Shown piece by piece: positions 56,673 to 64,000 of a stretch of 64,000 nucleotides of DNA. Source of the stretch: Caldimonas thermodepolymerans (GTDB lineage Bacteria; Pseudomonadota; Gammaproteobacteria; Burkholderiales; Burkholderiaceae_C); the NCBI RefSeq assembly GCF_015476235.1, contig NZ_CP064338.1:1550001-1614000 (forward strand), read 5' to 3'. The notes under the pieces are model-generated. The model worked only from the letters and a program-made list of their open reading frames with translations. It was not told where the DNA came from and searched no databases. Positions within the stretch are counted from its first letter, which is position 1; the number at the start of each line of letters is the position of its first letter. The position numbers and the translations under genes were made by a program.

Positions 56673-57242
56673 ATGTTCTTCAACCTTCCCACGTTGCTGA
56701 CCTGGGCGCGCATCGTCGCCATCCCGCTGATCGTGGGCGTGTACTACCTGCCCCAGCTCGACGGGCCGACGCGCAACCTGATCGCGACAGTGCTGTTCAT
56801 CGTGTTCGCGGCCACCGACTGGCTCGACGGCTGGCTGGCACGCCGCCTCAACCAGACCTCGTCGTTCGGCGCCTTCCTCGACCCGGTGGCGGACAAGTTC
56901 CTCGTCTGCGCGTCGCTGCTGATCCTGGTGCAGCTGGACCGGGTCAATGCGCTGGTGGCGCTGGTCATCATCGGCCGCGAGATCGCGATCTCGGCGCTGC
57001 GCGAGTGGATGGCACAGATCGGCGCGTCGCGCAGCGTGGCGGTGCACCTGCTGGGCAAGGCCAAGACCATGACCCAGATGGTCGCGATCCCGTTCCTGCT
57101 CTACGACGGGCTGCTGTTCGGCGTGCTCGACACCAAGATCTGGGGCACCGGCCTGATCTACATCGCCTGCATCCTGACCATCTGGTCGATGGTCTACTAC
57201 CTGCGCAAGGCGCTGCCCGAAATCCGCGCGCGGTCGCGCTGA
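56673..57242 (+). CDS. pgsA: CDP-diacylglycerol-glycerol-3-phosphate 3-phosphatidyltransferase
   Basis: A 189-residue membrane enzyme making phosphatidylglycerol phosphate, the first step to phosphatidylglycerol and cardiolipin. The CDP-alcohol phosphotransferase signature D-G-x2-A-R-x8-G-x3-D-x3-D is complete in DWLDGWLARRLNQTSSFGAF followed by LDPVADK. Start 56673 gives MFFNLPTLLTWARI as in homologues; starts at 56643 and 56664 would add 10 or 3 residues, and the former would put the -10 box inside the gene. Usual length about 185. Confidence 0.95.
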   Translation: MFFNLPTLLTWARIVAIPLIVGVYYLPQLDGPTRNLIATVLFIVFAATDWLDGWLARRLNQTSSFGAFLDPVADKFLVCASLLILVQLDRVNALVALVIIGREIAISALREWMAQIGASRSVAVHLLGKAKTMTQMVAIPFLLYDGLLFGVLDTKIWGTGLIYIACILTIWSMVYYLRKALPEIRARSR

Positions 57243-57269
57243 ACCCCGCGGCCCGTACCGAGCAGCGCC

Positions 57270-58163
57270 ATGCCCGCCGACCGGTCCGTCCTGCTGCGCG
57301 TGATGCCCTGGGTGTTCGTGCTGATCTGGAGCACGGGCTTCATCGTCGCGCGCTACGGCATGCCCTACGCGCCGCCCCTGGGGTTCCTGTGCTGGCGCTA
57401 CGGGTTGTCGATCGCCTGCTTCCTGGTCTGGATCCGGCTCGCGCGCGCGCCCTGGCCGCAGGGCCGCGAGCAGTGGCTGCACCTGGCCGTCAGCGGCGCG
57501 CTGATGCACGGCACCTACCTCGGCGGCGTGTGGGCCGCGGTCAAGGCCGGCATGGGGGCGGGCACGGTGGCGCTGATCGTCGGCCTGCAGCCGGTGCTGA
57601 CCGCGGTGTGGATCAACGCGACCGGCTCGACCCACGCCCGCGTCAGTCGCCGCCAGTGGACCGGGCTGCTGCTCGGCCTGCTGGGGCTGGTGCTGGTGGT
57701 GCAGCGCAAGCTGGGCGTCGGCGAGCTCAACCTGCACAACTTCGCGCTCGCGCTGCTGGCGCTGGCCGCGATCACGGTGGGTACGCTGTACCAGAAGCGC
57801 CACGTGCGCACCGGCGATGCGCGCACCGCGAACACGGTGCAGCTGCTCGCGGCGCTGGCGGTGTCGTTGCCGTTCGCGCTGCTCGAGAGCGAGCCGATCC
57901 AGCTGCACCCGCACTTCATCGGCGCGCTGGCCTGGTCGGTGTTCGGCCTGACGCTGGGCGGCAGCTCGCTGCTCTACATCCTGATCCAGCGCGGCGCCGC
58001 GACCATGGTGACCAGCCTGCTGTACCTCGTGCCGCCGTGCACCGCGGTGATGGCCTGGGTGCTGTTCGACGAGCCGCTGGGCTGGTCCACGCTGGCCGGG
58101 ATGGCGCTCACCGCCTGCGGGGTGGGGTTGGTCGTGCGCTCGCCGGGCCAGCGCGCCGGCTGA
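57270..58163 (+). CDS. EamA/DMT-family transporter
   Basis: A 297-residue membrane protein with ten predicted helices in two EamA repeats, the drug/metabolite exporter fold (VFVLIWSTGFIVARYGM... and YLVPPCTAVMAWVLFDEPLG). Substrate unknown. Its last 56 nt overlap the 3' end of the convergent LysR gene (58108-58163). The regulator beside it is a candidate controller (inference). Confidence 0.85.
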   Translation: MPADRSVLLRVMPWVFVLIWSTGFIVARYGMPYAPPLGFLCWRYGLSIACFLVWIRLARAPWPQGREQWLHLAVSGALMHGTYLGGVWAAVKAGMGAGTVALIVGLQPVLTAVWINATGSTHARVSRRQWTGLLLGLLGLVLVVQRKLGVGELNLHNFALALLALAAITVGTLYQKRHVRTGDARTANTVQLLAALAVSLPFALLESEPIQLHPHFIGALAWSVFGLTLGGSSLLYILIQRGAATMVTSLLYLVPPCTAVMAWVLFDEPLGWSTLAGMALTACGVGLVVRSPGQRAG

Positions 58164-59112
58164 CGCCCTCGGTGGCCGTGCCCGGCAGCGGTTGCAGCCA
58201 GGGCGGGTCGGCCAGGTGCCGGGCCAGGTGCTCCTGCAGCAGGCGCAGCCGCAAGGGCACCGCGCTGCCCGGGCGGCGCGGCGGCAGCACCCAGTGCACG
58301 TCGGCATCCAGCATCGCGTACTCGGGCAGCACGTGCACCAGCCGGCCCTCGGCGAGCAGGGCGTGCACGTCCCACAGCGAGCGCAGCATGATGCCGTGGC
58401 CGGCCAGCGCCCAGTCGCGCGCCACCTCGCCGCTGTTGGTCGACAGCGCCCCGTGCACCTGCACCGTCACCGGCCCGCCGCGCCGGCCGTCCACCGGGGC
58501 GAGCTTCCAGGCGGTGGACTTCGCCTCGTCCTCGCGGACCACCAGGCAGGCGTGCTGCGCCAGTTCCTGCGGGGTCCGCGGCAGGCCGTGGCGTTGCGCG
58601 TAGGCGGGCGCGGCCACCAGCACGCGCCGGTTCGACGCCAGCTTGCGCGTCACCGTGCTCGCGCGACGCGGCGACCACAGCCAGACCGCCGCGTCGAACC
58701 CGGCGGCGGCCAGGTCGGGCAGGCGCTCCATCAGGTGCAGCTGGATCTCCACGTGCGGGTGGGCGCGCTGGAACCCGGCCAGCGCGGGTGCGACCCAGCG
58801 CCGCCCGAAGCCGAACGAGGAGGCCAGGCGGACCGTGCCGCGCGCCTCGCCGACGCTATCCTGCAGTTCCGACTCCAGCGACGCCAGCCCGGCCAGCAGC
58901 TCGCGCGCCCGCGCGCAGAACAGCTCGCCCTCGTCGGTCAGTGCCAGGCGCCGCGTGGTGCGGTGGAACAGGCGCACGCCCAGCCGCGATTCCAGCGCGG
59001 CGAGCCGCTTGGTGACGGCCGGCGGCTCCAGGTCCAGCGCGCGGGCGGCCGCGGCCAGGCTGCCCTGTTCGGCCGCCTGCACGACCAGCAGGAGTTCGTG
59101 GTGCTCGATCAT
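58108..59112 (-). CDS. LysR-family transcriptional regulator
   Basis: A 334-residue regulator. N-terminal winged helix (1-60): ELLLVVQAAEQGSLAAAARALDLEPPAVTKRLAALESRLGVRLFHRTTRRLALTDEG is the LysR signature. The C-terminal effector domain (about 90-300) carries SSFGFGRRWVAPALAGFQRAHPHVEIQL. The tail after 300 is Ala/Pro/Arg-rich and lies in the overlap with the DMT gene; it may be a relic of run-on. Start 59112 (MIEHHEL) fits homologues; the frame to 59250 lacks a start signal. Divergent from the ECF41 module. Confidence 0.9.
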   Translation of the reverse strand: MIEHHELLLVVQAAEQGSLAAAARALDLEPPAVTKRLAALESRLGVRLFHRTTRRLALTDEGELFCARARELLAGLASLESELQDSVGEARGTVRLASSFGFGRRWVAPALAGFQRAHPHVEIQLHLMERLPDLAAAGFDAAVWLWSPRRASTVTRKLASNRRVLVAAPAYAQRHGLPRTPQELAQHACLVVREDEAKSTAWKLAPVDGRRGGPVTVQVHGALSTNSGEVARDWALAGHGIMLRSLWDVHALLAEGRLVHVLPEYAMLDADVHWVLPPRRPGSAVPLRLRLLQEHLARHLADPPWLQPLPGTATEGVSRRAGPASARPTPPRRR

Positions 59113-59204
59113 CGTTTCCCGCGGAGAAGGAATCCCGGGGCGATTATTGACTTGACGGCAAGGTCGGCGCGCAAGTCCCATGCGGTGGTGCGGGCAGGCG
59201 CCGA

Positions 59205-59231
59205 TGTCACACTGGTCGCGGCTGCTTCGTC
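59205..59231 (+). promoter_or_regulatory. ECF41 sigma-factor target promoter
   Basis: TGTCACA, exactly 16 bp, CGTC: the published target of ECF41 sigma factors. It lies 40 nt before the carboxymuconolactone decarboxylase-like gene, whose downstream neighbour is the ECF41 sigma gene itself. Confidence 0.85.
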
Positions 59232-59270
59232 TTGTGGGTGTCATCCCCAACCGTCAAGGAGAAGCAAGCC

Positions 59271-59726
59271 ATGCAACAACGCATCGATGCCCTGCGTGTC
59301 GTTCCCGAACTGATGCAAGCCATGGTGGCCCTGGAGGAACGCGTGGCCGCCGCCGGACTGGAGCCGGCGCTGCGTCACCTGGTCAAGACCCGCGCCTCGC
59401 AGATCAACGGCTGCGCCTTCTGCGTCCACATGCACACCCGCGAAGCGCGCCGGGACGGCGAAAGCGAGGAACGTCTCTACCTGCTGAGCGCCTGGCGCGA
59501 GTCGCCGCTCTACACCGAGCGCGAGCGCGCCGCGCTGGCCTGGACCGAGGCCGTCACGCGGGTGGCCGAAACCGGCGCACCGGATGCAGACTACGAGGCC
59601 ATGCGACAGCATTTCGACGAGAAGGAAGCCGCGGCGCTGACATTCCTGATCGCGACGATCAACGCCTGGAACCGGCTGGGCATCGCCTTGCGCAAGGTGC
59701 ACCCGGTGGGAAAGGAGGCCGCCTGA
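59271..59726 (+). CDS. Carboxymuconolactone decarboxylase family (AhpD-like) protein
   Basis: A 151-residue helical protein of the CMD/AhpD family with the redox motif CAFCVHMH (Cys48, Cys51, His55), suggesting a peroxidase-linked or thiol role. CMD-type proteins are the best-known partners of ECF41 sigma factors. Start 59271, with AAGGAGA upstream, is preferred over 59232. The sigma gene begins 1 nt after its stop, so the two are cotranscribed. Confidence 0.9.
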   Translation: MQQRIDALRVVPELMQAMVALEERVAAAGLEPALRHLVKTRASQINGCAFCVHMHTREARRDGESEERLYLLSAWRESPLYTERERAALAWTEAVTRVAETGAPDADYEAMRQHFDEKEAAALTFLIATINAWNRLGIALRKVHPVGKEAA

Positions 59727-59727
59727 C

Positions 59728-60642
59728 GTGACGACCACGGCGTTGCAGCCCTCCGCAGGCGCGGCCGAGAGCTTCCTGGCCCACCGGGGGCTGCTGTTCC
59801 GGCTGGCCTACCGCATGCTCGGCTCCGTCGCCGAAGCCGAGGACGTGGTGCAGGAGGCCTACCTGCGCTGGGAGGCGGCCGATCGCGCCCGCGTGCTGAA
59901 TCCGCGCGCCTTCCTCGCGCGCACGGTGACCCACCTGTGCCTGGACCACCTCAAGTCGGCCCGCGTGCAGCGCGAGGAGTACGTCGGCCCCTGGCTCCCG
60001 GAGCCGCTGGTGGTCGACTGGGACACGGGCGTGGACACCACGCCGGCCGAGGATCTGTCGACCGCGCTGATGCTCGCGCTCGAGCGCCTGTCGCCGCTGG
60101 AGCGCGCGGTGTTCCTGCTGCACGACATCTTCGAGATGGATTTCCCGGAGATTGCCCAGCTGCTCGAGCGCAGTCCCGCCGCCTGCCGGCAGCTGGCCGT
60201 GCGCGCCCGCGCCAACCTGCGGCACGAGCGACCGCGCTTCCCGGTCTCGGTGGAGGAGGGGGCGGCCATCGTGTCCGCGTTCAACCGGGCGGCCCGCGAG
60301 GGCGACGTGGCGGCGCTGCGCGACCTGCTGGCCGAGAACGTGGTGCTGTATTCGGACGGCGGCGGGCGGCGCGCCGCCGCCTTGCGCCTGGTGAGCGGCT
60401 GGCAGAAGGTCGCGCGCTTCTACGCCGGCCTGGCACGCAAGGGGCTCATCGCGCCGGCGCGCGTGCAGCGCCTGGCCTGGGTCAACGGGTTGCCCGGTCT
60501 CGTGACCGTGGAGCCCGACGGATTGCCGCAGTGCCTGAGCCTGGACATCCGCGACGGACGTGTCCACGCGATCTACGTGGTGCGCAATCCGGACAAGCTG
60601 CGGCACCTGGGCCTCGCCCCGGCAGGCCAGGGCGACGCTTGA
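59728..60642 (+). CDS. ECF41-group RNA polymerase sigma factor
   Basis: A 304-residue sigma factor. Region 2 (about 15-80, FRLAYRMLGSVAEAEDVVQEAYLRW) and region 4 (about 115-170, LSPLERAVFLLHDIFEMDFPEIAQLL) are followed by a SnoaL-like C-terminal extension (about 185-300) with the ECF41 hallmarks DGGGR (DGGGK in others) and NPDKL. In this group the extension replaces an anti-sigma factor: it both stimulates and restrains the sigma. The upstream TGTCACA-N16-CGTC promoter implies that it activates its own operon. Confidence 0.92.
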   Translation: MTTTALQPSAGAAESFLAHRGLLFRLAYRMLGSVAEAEDVVQEAYLRWEAADRARVLNPRAFLARTVTHLCLDHLKSARVQREEYVGPWLPEPLVVDWDTGVDTTPAEDLSTALMLALERLSPLERAVFLLHDIFEMDFPEIAQLLERSPAACRQLAVRARANLRHERPRFPVSVEEGAAIVSAFNRAAREGDVAALRDLLAENVVLYSDGGGRRAAALRLVSGWQKVARFYAGLARKGLIAPARVQRLAWVNGLPGLVTVEPDGLPQCLSLDIRDGRVHAIYVVRNPDKLRHLGLAPAGQGDA

Positions 60643-60741
60643 ACGAGCGGGGCGAGCCGGCCCGGGGATGGTTTCCCGGTGTTTCCTGCCGGGAAGGAAT
60701 CGATTGCCTGATTGTTGCTTGTGGGCGCTGCGCCCCGGGCG

Positions 60742-60747
60742 CAGAAT
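60742..60747 (+). promoter_or_regulatory. -10-like CAGAAT placed for a leaderless mRNA
   Basis: CAGAAT ends 7 nt before the ATG of the haloacetate dehalogenase-like gene. Confidence 0.4.
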
Positions 60748-60754
60748 CCCGCGC

Positions 60755-61651
60755 ATGTTCGCAGGCTTCGAATCCCGCACCATCGAACTGCCCGGCCGCC
60801 CCGGCGCCCATGTGTACGCGCGCATCGGCGGCCGCGGGCCGGCGCTGCTCCTGCTGCACGGCCATCCCCAGACCCACGTGATGTGGCACCGTGTGGCCGG
60901 GGCGCTGGCGCAGCGCCACACGGTGATCGCGATGGACCTGCCTGGCTACGGCGACTCCTGGCGGCCCGCACCGGACGAGCAGCACCTCAACCACAGCAAG
61001 CGGCACATGGCCGAAGCCGTCGACGACGCGATGCAGGTGCTCGGCCACGCGCGCTACGCGGTGTGCGCGCACGACCGCGGCGCGCGCGTCGCGCACCGGC
61101 TCGCGGTGGACCGCCCGCAGCGCGTCAGCCGCCTGATGCTGCTCGACATCGCACCGACGCTGGCGATGTACGAGCACACCAGCGATGCCTTCGCGCGCGC
61201 CTACTGGCACTGGTTCTTCCTGATCCAGCCGGCACCGCTGCCCGAGCGCCTGCTCGGGCACGACCCGGTGTTCTACCTGCGCAGCGTGCTGGGCCGCCGC
61301 TACGCGGGACTGGCCGCCTTCGACCCGCTGGCGATGCGCGAGTACGAGCGCTGCATCGCGCTGCCCGGCACCATCGCCTCGATCTGCGAGGACTACCGTG
61401 CCTCGGCCACCATCGACCTCGAGCACGACCGGGCCGACATGGCCGCCGGCCGGCGCGTGGAGCAGCCGCTGCGCGTGCTGTGGGGCGCGCGCGGCGTGGT
61501 GGGGGCGAACTTCGACGTGCTGGCGCTGTGGCGCGAACGCGCGCGCGAAGTCGACGGCCGCGCGCTCGACTGCGGCCATTACATTGCCGAGGAGCTGCCG
61601 CAGGCGCTGCTCGAAGAGATGCAGGACTTTTTTCCAGGAGTGACGGAATGA
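60755..61651 (+). CDS. Fluoroacetate/haloacetate dehalogenase-like alpha/beta hydrolase
   Basis: A 298-residue alpha/beta hydrolase matching fluoroacetate dehalogenases residue by residue. Nucleophile Asp107 with Arg108 and Arg111 in HDRGAR; acid Asp131 in LLDIAP; His152-Trp153 in AYWHWFF and Tyr214 in CEDYR for halide and carboxylate binding; base His275 in DCGHY. The family removes halide from haloacetates to give glycolate. Strong homology does not prove that substrate. Start 60755 fits the family and the nearby -10 box. Its stop overlaps the start of the tartrate dehydrogenase gene (ATGA). Confidence 0.85.
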   Translation: MFAGFESRTIELPGRPGAHVYARIGGRGPALLLLHGHPQTHVMWHRVAGALAQRHTVIAMDLPGYGDSWRPAPDEQHLNHSKRHMAEAVDDAMQVLGHARYAVCAHDRGARVAHRLAVDRPQRVSRLMLLDIAPTLAMYEHTSDAFARAYWHWFFLIQPAPLPERLLGHDPVFYLRSVLGRRYAGLAAFDPLAMREYERCIALPGTIASICEDYRASATIDLEHDRADMAAGRRVEQPLRVLWGARGVVGANFDVLALWRERAREVDGRALDCGHYIAEELPQALLEEMQDFFPGVTE

Positions 61652-62748
61652 CCCAGGCAGGCAGCAAGCTGCGCATCGCGGTGATCGCCGGTGACGGCAT
61701 CGGCAAGGAAGTGATGCCCGAGGGGCTGCGGGTGCTCGACGCGGCCGCACGGCGCTTCGGCATCCCGCTGCACTTCGACGAGTTCGAATTTTCCAGCTGG
61801 GACTACTACGAGCGCCACGGCAAGATGCTGCCGGACGACTGGAAGGAGCAGATCGGCGGGCATGACGCGATCTACTTCGGCGCGGTCGGCTGGCCCGAGA
61901 AGATCCCCGACCACGTCTCGCTGTGGGGCTCGCTGCTGCGCTTCCGCCGCGAGTTCGACCAGTACGTCAACCTGCGCCCGGCGCGCCTGATGCCCGGCAT
62001 CCGCTCGCCGCTGGTGCGGCGCGACGGCAGCGCGCGCCAGCCCGGCGAGATCGACATGGTGATCGTGCGCGAGAACACCGAAGGCGAGTACTCGAGCATC
62101 GGGGGGCGCATGTTCGAGGGCACCGACCGCGAGGTGGTGATCCAGGAAACCGTGATGACCCGCACCGGCGTGGACCGTGTGCTGAAGTTCGCGTTCGACC
62201 TGGCGCAGTCGCGCCCGAAGAAGCACCTGACCTCGGCCACCAAGTCCAACGGCATCTCGATCACGATGCCGTACTGGGACGAGCGCGTCGAGGCGATGGC
62301 GAAGTCGTATCCCGAGGTCCGCGTCGACAAGTTCCACATCGACATCCTCACGGCGCACTTCGTGCAGCGGCCGGAGCACTTCGACGTGGTGGTGGCGAGC
62401 AACCTGTTCGGTGACATCCTGAGCGACCTGGGCCCGGCGTGCACCGGCACCATCGGCATCGCGCCGTCGGCCAACCTCAACCCGGATCGCCGCTTCCCGT
62501 CGCTGTTCGAGCCGGTGCACGGCTCGGCGCCGGACATCGCCGGGCGGCACATCGCGAACCCGATCGGCCAGATCTGGTCCGGCGCGCTGATGCTCGACTT
62601 CCTCGGCCATCGGCAGGCGCACGATGCGATCCTTGCGGCCATCGAGACGGTGCTCGACCCGGCCAACGACGGGCCGCGCACGCCCGACCTGGGCGGCAAG
62701 GCGAGCACCAGCGACCTGGGGCGCGCGATCGAGGCGGCACTGGCCTGA
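61648..62748 (+). CDS. ttuC: Tartrate dehydrogenase/decarboxylase
   Basis: A 366-residue NAD-dependent beta-decarboxylating dehydrogenase of the isopropylmalate/isocitrate family, TtuC branch. Blocks: VIAGDGIGKEVMPEGLRVL, LWGSLLRFRREFDQYVNLRPARL, VRENTEGEYSSIGGRMFEGT, TSATKSNGISITMPYWDE, and the metal-binding LFGDILSDLG. It oxidises tartrate or D-malate. Coupled by ATGA to the dehalogenase-like gene, so the two should be made together; a shared route for 2-carbon and 4-carbon hydroxyacids is inferred. Confidence 0.9.
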   Translation: MTQAGSKLRIAVIAGDGIGKEVMPEGLRVLDAAARRFGIPLHFDEFEFSSWDYYERHGKMLPDDWKEQIGGHDAIYFGAVGWPEKIPDHVSLWGSLLRFRREFDQYVNLRPARLMPGIRSPLVRRDGSARQPGEIDMVIVRENTEGEYSSIGGRMFEGTDREVVIQETVMTRTGVDRVLKFAFDLAQSRPKKHLTSATKSNGISITMPYWDERVEAMAKSYPEVRVDKFHIDILTAHFVQRPEHFDVVVASNLFGDILSDLGPACTGTIGIAPSANLNPDRRFPSLFEPVHGSAPDIAGRHIANPIGQIWSGALMLDFLGHRQAHDAILAAIETVLDPANDGPRTPDLGGKASTSDLGRAIEAALA

Positions 62749-62872
62749 TCGTGCTGCGGTGCGGCAGGCCTCGCCCCTCGGTCCTGCCGCGCCTTCCCTC
62801 CGATGGGGGAGCCCGTGTCGCGCACGCATGCACCACCCTGGGCCTGCGTGAAATACGCATAGAATCCCGCGC

Positions 62873-62901
62873 TTGACACTGCGTAGGGCGATGGCTGTAA
62901 T
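62873..62901 (+). promoter_or_regulatory. hupB promoter
   Basis: TTGACA, 17 bp, TGTAAT: a perfect -35 with a 5-of-6 -10, about 105 nt before the hupB start. A second TAGAAT box at about 62860-62865 may give an upstream start as well. Confidence 0.75.
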
Positions 62902-63005
62902 TGGTCGCGCAGTGACGGCGCTGCCTGCGGACCTTCCCGACGCGCTCTTGCACCGCGACCTCGCACAGAATCCATCCGTGAGACACCTTTGAGAGGGGGT
63001 ATTTC

Positions 63006-63278
63006 GTGAACAAGACAGAACTGATCGAGCACATCGCCAAGCAGGCCGACATTTCCAAGGCTGCTGCCAGTCGCGCGCTCGAAGCCATGATCAGCGGCGT
63101 GCGCACCACGCTGAAGAAGGGCGGCACGGTTTCCCTGGTCGGCTTTGGAACCTTTGCCGTCAGCAAGCGTGCCTCCCGCACGGGCCGCAACCCCCGCACC
63201 GGCGCAGTCATCAAGATCAAGGCGGCCAAGGTGCCGAAGTTCCGTCCGGGCAAGGCGCTCAAGGACGCGGTCAACTGA
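63006..63278 (+). CDS. hupB: HU-type DNA-binding protein
   Basis: A 90-residue histone-like protein that bends DNA. Complete HU fold: [29 protein letters not shown] helix pair, then [30 protein letters not shown] with the beta arms, and [16 protein letters not shown]. It starts with GTG at 63006, with GAGAGGGGG 7-15 nt upstream; no ATG is available. A 14-bp terminator hairpin follows, then tRNA-Val. Confidence 0.97.
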   Translation: MNKTELIEHIAKQADISKAAASRALEAMISGVRTTLKKGGTVSLVGFGTFAVSKRASRTGRNPRTGAVIKIKAAKVPKFRPGKALKDAVN

Positions 63279-63294
63279 GCGACGTATGATTGCG

Positions 63295-63336
63295 GATGCC
63301 GGGAGGGAGCGCATCCCTCCCGGCATCGTTCTGTTT
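63295..63336 (+). terminator. Terminator after hupB
   Basis: A perfect 14-bp stem (GATGCCGGGAGGGA / TCCCTCCCGGCATC) with a 5-nt loop, then GTTCTGTTT. It lies directly before tRNA-Val, so the tRNA may be read by run-through or from its own promoter. Confidence 0.85.
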
Positions 63337-63337
63337 C

Positions 63338-63413
63338 GGGTGCTTAGCTCAGCTGGTAGAGCGGCGCCCTTACAAGGCGTAGGTCGGCGGTTCGATCCCG
63401 TCAGCACCCACCA
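63338..63413 (+). tRNA. tRNA-Val (anticodon TAC)
   Basis: A 76-nt cloverleaf with encoded CCA. Acceptor GGGTGCT pairs with AGCACCC; D loop AGCTCAGCTGGTAGAGC; anticodon arm CGCC-CTTACAA-GGCG gives TAC; T loop GGTTCGATCC. Confidence 0.97.
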
Positions 63414-63600
63414 CGAGACAGACATCGGCGATGCAGCGGGCTTGGAGCGATTCCGGGCCTTTTGTTTTTGCGGGCGCTGCACCGAAAGCGGGCATCGAGG
63501 TCGGCTAAACTAGCCGCTCGTCACGCCCGGGGGCGATCCGGCCAGGCCAGCCGGGCCCCGACATTCCAGGCAGCCCGTCACTCGCGACTGCAAGGTGAAC

Positions 63601-63634
63601 AAGGCGAACCGCGGTTCGCCTTTTCTGCTTTTCT
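63601..63634 (+). terminator. Terminator hairpin before ppiD
   Basis: Stem AAGGCGAAC / GTTCGCCTT with a CGCG loop, then TTCTGCTTTTC. It ends 71 nt before ppiD. A TAAACT at 63506-63511 could start a short RNA of about 115 nt that would end here; this is speculative. Confidence 0.75.
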
Positions 63635-63705
63635 GACAGCAGCCTTACAGGCGCGGGCGTATCCGGTTGCCGGGCGGTCATCGAGTCAGAGGTCGAGGTT
63701 TCTTC

Positions 63706-64000
63706 ATGTTCGATTTCGTTCGCAACAACACGCGCGTCCTGTTCTTCGTGTTGCTGTTGCTGATCATTCCTTCGTTCGTCTTCTTCGGCGTGCAGGGCTA
63801 CACCCAGTTCCGCGAAGGGGCCAACGAAGTGGCCCGGGTGGCCGGCAAGCCCATCAGTGCCGCCGAGCTGGATGCCGCGCATCGCGAACAGATCGAGCGC
63901 ATCCGCCAGCAGATGCCGGGCCTGGACATCAAGCTGCTCGACACGCCGGAGATGAAGCGCGAGACGCTGGAGGCCCTGGTGCGCCAGCGCGTGATGGCCG
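63706..64000 (+). CDS. ppiD: Peptidyl-prolyl isomerase PpiD, N-terminal part (cut by window edge)
   Basis: The first 98 codons of a SurA/PpiD-type periplasmic chaperone anchored in the inner membrane. MFDFVRNNTRVLFFVLLLLIIPSFVFFGV is the typical PpiD start: short cytoplasmic part, one transmembrane helix (about 10-30), then the periplasmic chaperone domain (VARVAGKPISAAELD, RETLEALVRQRVM). The parvulin domain lies outside the window. hupB next to ppiD is a common order in proteobacteria. Confidence 0.9.
   Translation, partial: MFDFVRNNTRVLFFVLLLLIIPSFVFFGVQGYTQFREGANEVARVAGKPISAAELDAAHREQIERIRQQMPGLDIKLLDTPEMKRETLEALVRQRVMA

Noticed and set aside
53001-58307. Minus-strand frame of 1,768 codons ending in earP
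   Set aside because: Only the last 359 codons (from 54080) match a family. The rest is antisense to uvrC, the lipoprotein, pgsA and the DMT gene.

Overview
The window is about 70% G+C, densely coded DNA that looks like the chromosome of a betaproteobacterium of the order Burkholderiales. The gene content points to the Rubrivivax/Leptothrix/Caldimonas neighbourhood: a phasin, an arginine-type EF-P with EarP, a proton-pumping pyrophosphatase, a CysI/CysH(APS-type)/CysD/CysN sulfate operon, and E3 and E2 of pyruvate dehydrogenase that both carry lipoyl domains. The lineage below order level is inference. I see no insertion sequence, prophage or CRISPR array.

Region 1 (1-5.9 kb, minus): the first 1,903 codons of a very large hybrid NRPS/PKS gene, in the order A-PCP-KS-AT-ACP-aminotransferase, running off the left edge. 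It has no condensation domain at its start, so it should load its own starter; the A-domain pocket reads as a proline code. Region 2 (5.9-9.6 kb, plus): a membrane-anchored SGNH hydrolase, then a TviB/TviC-type dehydrogenase and epimerase that make UDP-N-acetylgalactosaminuronate for a surface polysaccharide. Region 3 (9.7-17.1 kb): housekeeping metabolism (N-formylglutamate amidohydrolase, an LhgO-like oxidase, pyrD, rpiA, a glutaredoxin-like protein, prlC, folD). Region 4 (17.1-26.7 kb): a FixL/FixJ-like two-component pair divergent from aceE-aceF-lpdA. Region 5 (26.7-33.1 kb): membrane pyrophosphatase hppA divergent from soluble ppa, a methyltransferase, then a gene-poor stretch with a YflT-like protein, rnk, a 66-residue orphan and tRNA-Asn.

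Region 6 (33.1-40.9 kb, minus): ferredoxin and its NADP reductase, then the assimilatory sulfate operon cysI-DUF934-cysH-cysD-cysN-cobA read from a promoter inside a large dyad. Region 7 (41-52.2 kb): patatin lipoprotein, phasin phaP with a palindromic PhaR-like box, thioesterase, nitroreductase, DUF1992, lutC-like, an NhaD-type antiporter, a 2-hydroxyacid dehydrogenase, rmuC, an MFS transporter and mnmC. Region 8 (52.2-64 kb): efp and its modifying enzyme earP, uvrC, a small lipoprotein, pgsA, a DMT exporter, a LysR regulator, an ECF41 sigma module with a textbook target promoter, a fluoroacetate-dehalogenase-like hydrolase coupled to tartrate dehydrogenase, hupB, tRNA-Val and the start of ppiD.

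Two themes cut across the window. At least eight genes have a -10-like hexamer (YAnAAT or GACAAT) ending only 6-8 nt before the start codon and lack a Shine-Dalgarno sequence, which suggests leaderless mRNAs. Several overlapping start/stop pairs (ATGA) mark tightly coupled operons. The most unusual gene is the NRPS/PKS at the left edge; its cluster needs the neighbouring sequence to be understood.
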